From Brevibacillus dissolubilis (lineage in GTDB: Bacteria; Bacillota; Bacilli; Brevibacillales; Brevibacillaceae): DNA of 64,000 bases. Below are positions 12,601 to 24,600 of the stretch, one piece after another. Position numbers and translations under genes: made by a program. The DNA lies in contig NZ_VCNA01000001.1 in assembly GCF_006170445.1 (NCBI RefSeq), forward strand, positions 558,001 to 622,000. The letters are read 5' to 3'. Each line of letters begins with the position of its first letter. Within the stretch, counting starts at the first letter, position 1. Below the pieces are notes generated by a model. The model saw nothing but the letters and a program-made list of their open reading frames with translations. It did not search any database and was not told the DNA's origin.

Positions 12601-15600
12601 GTATAGCTTTGATCCTGACGGGAAGGCTCAAGCACCTCAAGAACCAGCTCGTACTCCCCTTCCTGATGAATTCCTTCCACATAGGTAAATGTTTTGGATT
12701 CTGTTGACTCCGCATCAATCCAGTCCTGATACATATAAGCAATCGAAAACAGCGGTGCCCCACCAGCATCGGTAGGAATCCCAAGCTCTCGCACCAGAAG
12801 CGGGAACGGGTAGCTGTTCGAGACAGCACGGATGACGGTACGCTGGAGATTTTTGCAGAATGCATCCAGACGTTCTTGATCGTCGATACGTGCCCGGACA
12901 GGAACCATGTTGACGAAATTACCGATCACATGTTCATCCATCTGTTCTTCACGGCCATTCACTGGCATGCCGACCACGATATCCCGTTGCTGGGAGTAGA
13001 CGTGGAGCAACACATGGAGCATCGCCATGAATACGGTGGATGGGTAGACGTTCAGACTGCGGGCCACCTGTGCGATCCCGCGATTCACTTCACCGGACAG
13101 GCTGTGGGTATAAGTAGCGCCTTTTGCATCCAGATAGGTGTCTGTGCGTGGGTGATCTGTGTACAGCTCAAGTGGCACAGGTGCATCATGGAGCTGCTCT
13201 CTCCAGTATTGAAGACGGTTGGCTCCTTCTTCACTGGCAACCAGCTGCTGTTCTTTCTTGACAAAATCACGGTAGCAAGCGAGCGGCAAAAGACTAGGAA
13301 GCGCTCCTCCGCCTGCCACAGCTTCATACGCCGAGAACAGCGTCTTCATCAACACGATGGCAGATTGTCCGTCAAAAACAATGTGGTGCACATTCAACAA
13401 AACGAGCGCTTCATGTTCAGACGTATGATAGACGCTCAGCCTGCAGAGCGGGCCTTCCTCCAGATGAAATGGCTGTCTTGCCTCCTGTCTGAGGTACTCC
13501 AGAGCATCGGCGTGATTGAGGTGAGTCAAGTTCGCTTCCGTGATAATCGGCGTGATCCCTGCGTATTCAACCATAGCCAGCTTGCCGTTCATCTCACGGA
13601 CAACAGCATGTAAGACAGGATGCTGGGTGAGTGTGTACTGATATGCCTTATGCAGGGCCTCACGGTTGAGGCGGCTTACGCGGAAGCACATCGGTACGTG
13701 ATACGAGCTGGACTCTGGGAATGCTTTTTGCAGGGCCCAGATGCCTTGCTGGGATGCGGACAGCGGGTACACGGCTTGCTCTGTCATCTGTGCCTGACTT
13801 GCAGGCTGCTGCTTTTGCTCATGAAGCTGCTCATGAAGCGTATCCACATCAGCAGTGGCGGCAAGCTGCAGGATTCCGTCTGGGTCTGGGCATCGTTCAC
13901 TCAAGTAGGCGGTTAATTCATGGATCGTGGTGCATTCAAACATCACGGCTGATTCAAACAGCGGATCGATGTGTTTTCTGATCAGTTGTGTCATTCGGAT
14001 GATGGCTTTGGAAGGCAGTCCCAAATCCATGAAGCTTGTGTCATACTGGCTTGGCTGCACGGTAACGGAAGTCTGCTCTTGAATCGCATCTACGAGGAAC
14101 TGCTGGATCACGTCGTTTGGGTTACGCTCATCCTTTGGACCTGCGTTGTCCTGCATAATTGGATTCAACGGCGCTTCCGCCAAACGTACATGACCTGCCG
14201 GATCATCGGAGTTTTGTTGGGATGCAGGTGGTTTCATCTCGATGAATGCCTCAGACTTACGGATGGTCGTTCCTTTCGGAGGCTCCGTCTCCCAATAAAA
14301 TATTTTTTGGAAAGGATAGGTCGGTAAGCTGACGCGGCGTGGGCGTACAGAGCGGTAAAGCATCTCCCACGGTACCGGATAACCGCCAAGCCAATGAGAC
14401 GTGATCCACGCATCATCACCAGACTCCATCGCGGTACGCGCCATCGCTTGTGCGGCACCGTCTCTTGCGTATTCTCGGGCAAGCTGATCCACTTGGCTGA
14501 TCATGACGGCATCGGATAATCCATTGGTCAAAGTTGCCCGAAGCTTCGTCACAAGCTCTTCGACCGTTGAAGCGACGAACAGAATACGAGCTTCCAGCTG
14601 TTCACGTCCAACCTGCAAGGTATAGGCGATATCTTCCAGCGAATAATCGCATGCAGGCAGATAGTCAGCCAATTCACGTACAACAGCCCCCAGTCTGTCT
14701 ACAGATCGGGCAGACAATGGGATCAAGACTGGTGTAGCGGTCTGGTTCATTCTGCTAACAGATAAGGAATCCGATTTCGTTTGGTACTCCTTGACGATTA
14801 AGTGCGCGTTGGAACCACCCGCACCGAATGAGGAGATGCCTGCAATCCGAGCGGTCTCCCCTTCTTTTTGTACGGCAGGCAGCCAGTCAGACAGTTCCCG
14901 CTGGACGTAGAATGGAGAGTTGGTGAAAACAATCCCGCTGTTGAGCTCTTCACAGTTGATCGATGGAGCCAGCTTGCGATGCTTGATTTGCATCAGTACT
15001 TTTGCCAGCGAAGCCATGCCTGAGGCACTTTCACTATGTCCGATATTGGATTTCACGGAGCCGATGGCACAGCGGGCAGAATGATCAGAACCTGACTGAA
15101 ACGCACGCTTTAGTGCAGAGACCTCGATTGAATCCCCCAGCGTGGTGCCCGTGCCATGTGCTTCGATATAGCTCACCGCAGACGGGTCGATCTTGGCGTT
15201 TTTCAATGCCTCGGTGATGACCTCGACCTGTGCTTTGCTGTTTGGCACGTTGTATTTGTTGGATCGGCCATTGGCGTTCACGGCACTGCCTTTGATGATG
15301 CCATAGATATGATCACCATTTTTCAGCGCCTGATCGAGTGGCCGCAAGACGACCGCCCCGACACCTTCGGAGGCCAGGAAGCCATCGGCGTGCTCGGAGA
15401 ATGGCTTGCATGCTTGTCCACTGGTCGTCATGTTCAGGTCAGACAAGAGCTTGAAGTGTTCCAGATTCAACAGGAGATTGACACCGCCGGCAATCGCACA
15501 CTCATTTTCGCCGCGACGGATGCTCTCCATAGCCAGATGAATGGCGGTCAGTGCCGAAGAGCAGGCTGTGTCGACAGCAAGGCTGGTACCTTGGAAGTCA

Positions 15601-18600
15601 AACAGATACGAGGTGCGGTTGGCGATGGATGAGTACGCTGCCCGTTGGTTATAGGTGGCATTCATCACCCCTACGAACACACCGATCTTGCGCGTCTCAG
15701 CCAGATTCTGTGGCGTATAACCGGCATCCTGAATCGCACCATAAACCGACTCAATGAACACACGCTCCTGCGGGTCCATCATCTTGGCGTCCTGATCCGT
15801 GATCCCAAAGAACGGCGCATCAAAGCAGCCTACCTCCTCCAAGAAACCACCGTGACGATTCTCAATCGGAGTATCGTCATACCACCATCTGTCGGCTGGG
15901 AATGGGGTGATGCCATTCTTGCCGTTGGCGATGTTTTCCCAGAATTCATGCATAGTAGCCGCTCCCGGCATCCGTACGTTGAGGCCCACGATTGCGATGT
16001 CTGGCTGGGTGACAGATTCCGCCAGAATGCTATGGCTTCCTGCTGGTTTGTCGCCTGATGTGCTACCCGCCGTGACTGGAGCACTGGAAGCAATCCCCAA
16101 CGCCTCAATCGACTCACTGCGCCGTGTTGAGACAAAATACTCGACCAATTCGGATACGGTTGGGTTATCAAACACGAGATTACTGTCAATCTCGTTGAAA
16201 TCGGAAGAAAGCGCATTATTGATCTTGATAACGAGGATCGAGTCGAGGCCGTATTCAAACAGGCTTCTGTCATCATCGAGTTCTGCAGTGTCGACTTTTA
16301 ACGCCTTGCCGATGATCACCTTCAGGTAGTTCGCACATGCTTTGCGTAACTCGGATTCAGAAACAATCTGTTCCTTAGCGACAATCGTATCCTCAGTCAT
16401 AGTCGCTACCTCAGTAATAACCGCTGCCTCCGCGACAGTCGCGTCCGTCGAGATTTCAGAGATCCCCGCCATCGCTTGCAGCTCTGCTGGTCTTTCCGAG
16501 AGCAGATAGTCAACAAGTGCCGAGATACACTTCTGTTCAAACAACAGTGAACTGTCCAGACCGTCGAACCACTCAGCCAATGCGTTATTGATCTTGACCA
16601 CAAGAATCGAGTCGAGGCCGTATTCGTCCAGATTGCGGTCAACCTCCAGCTCGGACTCAGGTACTTTTAGTGCTTCGCTGATGATCTTTTTCAGATAGGT
16701 GTGTGCGCTCTCTGTCAGCTTCACTTTGGAACGATTAGAAGAAACATTGGAAACGTTCGAAGCTGGCACAGCAACAGGTGCAACCGTTCGGGATGCTGAC
16801 ACCGGAGCAGCTTGAATAAACCGTTCGGCTCCTGCCTCTTCTGCTTTCTCCTCGGCTGGCACGAATAACGGTACATGAGCAGCACTGTCCGAGATCACCC
16901 CATTGCTTGCTGCGACGATGACTTGTTGCCCGAGACCTTTTGATTGTGGATCTGGAAGAGTCGCGTACATATATCCAAGCTCAGTCAAAATGTCGATCCA
17001 AGCCTCTCCGGTAAGCCCTGGGCTTCCGGGGATTCTGATCTCCGCATCCCGATACAGCCACCACCCATCGAGCAGACCGAATGTCACGTGGGCCAGAATG
17101 GTATTACTGCACATCTCATTGAGCACCACGACGCCGTTGGTTTTCATGACGGACTTAATATTTCGCATCGTATTGCGGATATCGGAGGTCGCGTGCAATG
17201 CATTGGTAGAGATGACCACATCGTAATATCCTTCCACAAAGCCCTGTGCGGTCGGTTTTTCTTCGATATTGAGGATGCTTGTTTTCAGGTAAGGGTTCCC
17301 ATCAGCAAACGTATCTTCTGCATGGATGAGGAACGCTTTGGAAATATCGGTATAGCAGTACTCGTCGATGGAATCGGCATACGGCTTGAGATCAGGCAAC
17401 ACGGTTGCCGTCGTACCACCAGTACCTGCCCCTACTTCCAAGATGCGAATCCGGGCATTTGGATCATCCGTCAGACGAGCTTTGATCACGTTACAGACGA
17501 CTTTGCTCAGTTCTTTATTGTAGTAATCCACGATCGGGCTTCCTTTATAAATCCCATCGAGGGCCTCCATGGATGAGTTCGGGAAAATAATGTCTGTTGC
17601 TTTCTTTTTACCCAACAGAACATCCTGCAGATCTGTGAGGCATGCTTCTACTAACCGCACTTGTGACGTTAACTGTTTGGTTCTCACCCACTCGTGCTTC
17701 TCGGTATTCCATCGGTTCCACAGCTTGTTGGTGGAGAGTTCAAGATTCGCGTCCAAGATCAGATGTCCGCCGCTCCCCTGCTTGGCGAAGCCGTTCTCCA
17801 GAAGCTGTCTTTTGCACTCATCCAGCCAGCGGTGAAGCTTGCTTGGCAAAAGCTGATACAGGTAGGCCAAGTCAAGGCGGGTATCACCTGCTCTGGAGTT
17901 GCCTGACATCTCCTTTAGGATGGCACATACCAGGTGGAGCGTCAGATCATGCATGGATTGGGCAGGCAATAGCTCTGACAGCGTATGAATCTGTTCCGTA
18001 TTCCCACCGACATTGCGCCATACGTCATGCCCCTCAAGCACATTCGGGATGGTGACGTCTAACTGGCGGGAGTTGCCGGAGATACCGAGTCTCGCAAGCG
18101 CCGTATCCTTCAGCGTGTGGACGAGGGCGATCTGGCTATACGGGCTGGACATGAAGCGTTCGAGCTGGGCCATGGATTCATTCGCATCCAGCGAGCCGAC
18201 TCCCAGAGCGGTCATCCGGTCCTGATAGAAGGAATCGGAGACGATGCCGACAGTTCCCCAGTATCCCCAGTTCATGGTTTTTACCAGAGGCTTACCGCCA
18301 GCAGTGCCCGCATCAGTACCCATTGCCTGTGCAAATGAGTCGATAAACGTACAACCAGCCGCATAATTGGCCTGCCCTGCTTCTCTGACAAATGTCTCAA
18401 TCGAAGAGAAGAACAGGAGAAAATCGAGCTTCTCGCGTGAAAAGACCTCCACCATGTTGACACTGGCATCCACTTTGACCGAGGTCGCTGATCGGAAGCG
18501 TGCTTCGTCCATATTGGCGAGGCTTTTGTCAGCCAGCACGATGGCGGAGTGCACGACACCATTGATAGAAGGATAGATCTCCTTGATTTTTTCGTAGGCA

Positions 18601-21600
18601 TGTGTCAACTCTGTCTGATCACACGCATCTGCTGACAGGTAGGTCGGTGCATTCGCCCCGTGCGTTCGGGCCAAAGCGCTCAGAGTCTGGAGCTGTTCCT
18701 TGATCCGCTGATCCACAGGACGGCGTCCGATCCATACGACACTCGCCTGATGCTGCTCGATCATGTATCGCGTCCAGAGTTCACCGACTCCCCCGGCACC
18801 GCCGATGATCACATACACACCCCGGCGACGATATACAGGCGTGGTAGTACGCATGGTCAGCGTATCGATTGTCTCTAGTTGCTGTGTGAACCACTCACCG
18901 TTACGGAGCCCAAGTGTTTTCCCCTGTGTAGAGCGCGGTAAGGAAAAGATTTTGTCAAGCATCACAGGCGTATCACTCGGAATATCAACCAGTCGGACAT
19001 CCCAGTGTGCATATTCCTTGGCCATGCTGCCGATCAGACCATGCACGCCTGCATGTGCAGGATTCACTCGATCTGTTGCCTTAATCTTTTGCGTGGAGCG
19101 TGTAATGATTGTCCAACGCAGCTTTTTGACACCGTAACCAGCGCGAAGTGTCGCTTTCATCAGACGGAACAGGTGGAGCATTCCAGATTCTTGCTCTTCG
19201 ATTAAGCCTTTGCCATAGGTTTGGGTGTCTGATGCTACAGGAGCAGGAGCAACCCAAATCATATGGCCTACCTGTTGCGCTTCGATTTTTCGCTGGAGTG
19301 ATTCGATGGTGTCGTCCGGGTTAATCAGGAGATGTCTGCACGTATGATGGAACGCGGAGATTTGGTCGTAAAACGTCCCGCACGCATCGAATACAAGTGC
19401 ATCCTCCACGTCTGTTGCAGCTTGATTGGAGGAGGACACCGCTTCCGTAGCCACGTCGACAGGCATCCATACTGGAATAATGGTATGTTGCTTCGAGCTT
19501 TGCGGCATCGAGCTATTCGGCTGCGGTACAGTCTCGGCTACCGTGCTTGTGCCGGACAATTTACGGTAACGCACCCCTCTCATGCTCACACATACCACTC
19601 CATTTTCGTCGATCAGGTCGATATCCAGCAGCTTGGACGAGGTGGTTTTCTTAGCTGGGTCGGCATCGCGTACCAGTGAGTACATGCGCTCCTTGCAGCC
19701 GTGGTAGATCTCGATGGAATTCATCGAGAACGGAACCATCGTGCCCTCTGTCTGGAAAAGAGATGCATCACCGCGCTTCATACTGGTGACCTCCGCATCG
19801 GAGAGCAGTCCGATCATGCCTTGAATCGCACCATCGAGCATACTTGGGTGCAACACATACTGGTTACCTGCGGAGAGCAATCCGTCTGGTAACGCCAGCT
19901 CTGCGACTGCGTATCCAGCCCCTGCCTGATTCCCACGGTGAACTGCATCGATCACCTGAAATGCCTCGCCATAGTTGACACCAGCAAGCTTGATATAGTC
20001 GTAGCAAACCTCTTTTTCGATACCCGGCTTGGATGCATGGGCGATCAGCGTCTTCCAATCGACCGTCGAAGCCTGCTCATGTCCACGGGAGCCAACAATC
20101 ACTTCGCCTTCAGCGTGGCTGACGGACTCATGATTCTCAACACTGACAATGTTGAATTTGATCCGATCATCGTTGGTGGATGCCGTGTTCGCACGTACCA
20201 GCTCGATCTCGACCACTTTACCCGTGTCCGGGATGAGGATGGGGCGTACCCAGGAGACATTCTTTAGCTTCATGTACGGTGCTGTGCCGTCTTCGCACTG
20301 CATCGCCATAGCGTTGCAGACAGCTGCGCGCGCCATCTCCAACACCGCGACAGCAGGCATCAGAACCTGTCCCGCTACGATATGATCTGCAAGGAAAAAC
20401 TCGCGTCCGGTGAAAACGGATCGATACTTGATCTGATCAAAACTGGATACATTCTGATGCACCAGAGGGTGTATGCTGCCGTTATCGGTGATAGAGTCGT
20501 TGCTTGGAATGGAATCTGTGTGCGCAGCTATTGCTGTTTCCACTGGGCCCTCCATCTGTACTTGAGCACGTCGGCGCGGCCATTTGTATTCTTTTAGCTT
20601 GAACGGATATGTCGGCAAACTGAGGCGCTGTGGTTGATAGCCATTGCCTTGGTAATACTTCGCCCAGTCCAGATTTAGACCGGATGCCCATGCACGGGCC
20701 AGCTCTGACGTGTCGTCTTTTATCATCAGATGGGACACACGCTGTTCGTCTAACGCTTGATTGCCGTTGCTCTCACGCATCCCAGTTACATAAAGCGGCG
20801 ATTGCTCACCATTCAGATAGTGCCCCATGCCCTCCAGCAGCTCCTCCAGGTTACGCACAACAAAAGCAACCCGGTACTTCATCGGAGCACGCCCGGTCTG
20901 GAACGTATATGCGATGTCACCCAAGAGCCTGCTGGCTGACGCATCATCATGGCCAGAAGCTACCGTCTGTACATAGGCATGCATGGCTTTCACATAATCG
21001 TGCAAGGTCGACTGCTCACGCGCTGACATAGGAAGCACATACAGTTCGTTGTGGTTCCCGCTCGTTGCACCCTCATATGTATTTTCACGATGCTCTACAT
21101 CCACATATTCTTCAAAAATAGCATGTGCATTGGTCCCGCCAAGCCCGATTGAGCTTAATGCCGCTCTGCGCGGTTGACCTGCCGCTGACCACTCCATCGC
21201 ATCCTGCACAATATAAAATGGCGATTGTTCCACCTTGATTTTGGGATTTGGCGTTGAAAAGTTGATGGTCGGCGGGATCTGCTTGTTGTGCAAGGCGAGT
21301 GCCACCTTGATACATCCAGCCAGACCTGCCGCTGTGTCGAGATGACCGATGTTAGGTTTGAGCGAGCCGATGCCGCAATAGGCGGTTCTTGGGGTATAGC
21401 GCCGATACACATCGGTGAGCGCCTTGAACTCGACCGGATCGCCCAGCTTGGTTCCGGTGCCGTGTGCCTCGACGTAGGTAATCGTGTCCGGGCTGACGTT
21501 CGTCTGTTCGATCACCTTTTGGATGACCCGCCCTTGCCCATGGGTACTTGGGCTATAAAAGCCTGAAGCGTCACCGCCGTCCGTGTTGGTGGCGATTCCC

Positions 21601-24600
21601 CTCAGCAGGCCGTAGATATGGTCGTTGCTTTCGATGGCATCTGTGGCACGTCTGATCAGGATCGCCCCGACGCCCTCTCCCGCAATCATGCCGTCTGCGC
21701 TGGCATCGAACGTCTTGATGCGTCCATCACTGGAAAAGTTAAGCCCCTGTTGATAGACATATCCTTTTGTATCGATATGAGAAATCGCCCCTGCTGCCAC
21801 CAGAGCGTAATCAATCTGACCGCTCATCAGAGCACGGAATGCCAGATCAAGTGCACTCAGCGATGACGAGCAGTTGGAATGAACCGACACGCTTTGTCCG
21901 TTAAATCCAAGCTGATAGGAAATCATCGAGGAGATCGAGCCAGTCTGTGACAACACCCATGACAAATACTGCTCGGGGTCTTCCGTCACTTCCTGCGTGC
22001 GGAAGCCATCTTCATGCAACGCGCCATAGTTGTGGTTCGCGGCGGTGATATAGACTCCGGTATTCGGTATGTCTTTATGGTAGTAGCCCGCATCCTCTAC
22101 AGCCTTCCATGCATGCATCAACAGCTGGCGGAATTGCGGGTCCATATAAGCGACATGGTTCGGTGACAGCTTGAAAAACTCACCGTCAAACAATTCCTTC
22201 CCCTCAAGGCCCGCCGAGATCGGAACAAAGTTGGGATTCTCCAATACATCCCGAGGAAGACCAGCCTGCTGCAATGTATGCTCGTCGAAGATCGTCACCG
22301 AATTTTTCCCGTCCATCAGATTATTCCAGAACTCATGATAATCACGGGCACCTGGAAAATGGCAGGAGATCCCGATGATCGCTGCACTTTCGCTGTAGTA
22401 ATCTGGATGGCTTGGATCTTCATCGCTCTGCGCATCAGGAGCTTCTGTCTCCTCAGCAGATGTAACGGGTACGCTGCCTGTTTCAGCGAGGTATTTACTG
22501 ATGGCATCCACATTCGTGTAAGTAAACAGGTCTGTCGAATCAAAGATCTGGTTGAATTCCAAACTGATCTTCTCTGCTAACGTGATCGCAAGCAGTGAAT
22601 TGCCCCCCACCTCAAAAAAGGCATCCGTCGGTTCCAAATCCTCAATCTTCAGAACCTCTTTCCAAATACGCAGAACCCGTGTTTGAATCACGTCCCCGTC
22701 AACCGATTGCTGCGGCTTCTTGTGCAGCGTGATCTTGCGGTTCATCAGGTCCTTCCGATCCAGCTTGCCGTTTGGGGTAAGCGGCAGACGCTCCAGCTCT
22801 ACCATGAAATCTGGAACCATATAGGAAGGCATTTTACCTGCGAGATAGTTCTTCAGGTCGTGTGGATCAGCTTGTGTGGTTTTTACTCCTGTCATCATCG
22901 GCACGTAGTAAGCGACCAGCTGGGCGGCATCCCCTTGCCCTCTGACGATGACGGCACACTCCTTGACATGGTCGTGGCTGGCCAGGTGATATTCGATCTC
23001 ATCCAGCTCGATTCGGAAGCCTCTCACCTTGACCTGAAAATCGAGACGTCCCATATACTCGATCACACCGTCTGAGCGCCAGCGCGCCAGATCTCCTGTG
23101 CGATAGATTCTCTCACCGGGAACAACCGGGTTCTCGACAAATACCTTATTGGTTAGCTCCTCCTTATTGAGATAGCCTTGAGCCAGACCGACCCCGGCAA
23201 TACACAGCTCTCCAGGAACTCCGATCGGGGCAAGTCCATTCGATTCTTGATCCAGTATGTACAGCTTTGTGTTGGCAATCGGTCTGCCGATTGGGATGCT
23301 TTTGTCATCCTGCTTGCTGTTGGTGCAGGAGAAGTAGGCAGCATAGATAGACGCTTCTGTCGGTCCGTAGATATTTTCCACACGTGCACCTTCGAATAGG
23401 GACACACATTTTTGGGCGAGCTCCTTGGGAAAAGCTTCACCGGCAACCATGATATATTTCAGCGATCTGCCTTCACCGCGCGCATAAAGTTCTTTTGCCG
23501 CCTCAAAAAACAGGCTCAGCATCGACGGGATAAAGTTGATATGTGTGATGCCATAGCGTCTTACACAGTCCACAAGCCTGCTCGGAGACTGTTCCACACC
23601 CGGCGGCGCGATCACCAGAGACCCATTCCCGACAAACCAGCCGAAAAGCTCACTGATGGATACGTCAAAAGCATAGTTCGTCTTCAGCAGGTATCTGTCT
23701 TCCTTCCCGACTGGATACTCCTGCTCCAGAAAATACAGGGTGTTCAGTATGCTTCGATGAGTTACGCATACACCCTTTGGACGGCCTGTGGTGCCTGAGG
23801 TATAGATCACATACGCCGGACTGTCTATATCGACGTCACTGGTAGACACTACACGCTCCTGCTTGCTGTTGAAAATTTGCTTTCTTCGCTCATCCAAGTC
23901 AACAAGGTGGATTCCCGTAGGTCCCTTCCCTCCCTGCTTCAGAGCGTCCTTTACGTAAGCAGTGGTTTTGGGATGGGTCAGTACGATGCTAACATTCGAG
24001 TCCTCAAGGATATGCCCTACCCGCTCCGAAGGCGTCTTCGGGTCGATCGGCACGTAGGCCCCGCCTGCTTTGAGGATTCCGAGCAGTGCAACGAGCATCT
24101 CCAATGAGCGCTCCACACAGACAGCGACGAGGTCTCCACGGCGGATTCCATTACGGGAAAGGTAGGCAGCCAGTGCATCGGCCTGTTGATTCAGTTCGGC
24201 GTAGCTGACGACACCTGTCTCGGTGATGACGGCGATCTCTTGTGGCTTGCTGGCGGCTTTTCGCTCGAACAGCTGGTGGATGCACTCCTCTTGCGGGTAG
24301 TCGGCCTGTGTGCTGTTCCAACCATGGAGCAGCAGGTCTTTTCCGTCTGGGGATAACAGAGAGATATCGCGAATCGTGACGGACGCATCTGCCAGAACAT
24401 GATCCAGAATATTCGAAAAGTGTTCACCCATGCGCTTGATCGTAGACAGCTCGAAAACACTCGCATCGTACTTCCAGTTAAGCAGCATCCCGTCCGGCTT
24501 GTTCATCACTTCCAGCGTGATCTCGTATTCGCCCTCTTGGTGAATCTCATCGAGCAAGACGAATCCGCGCTCGTTTTGGGACAAAGAGTCAAGCACGTCC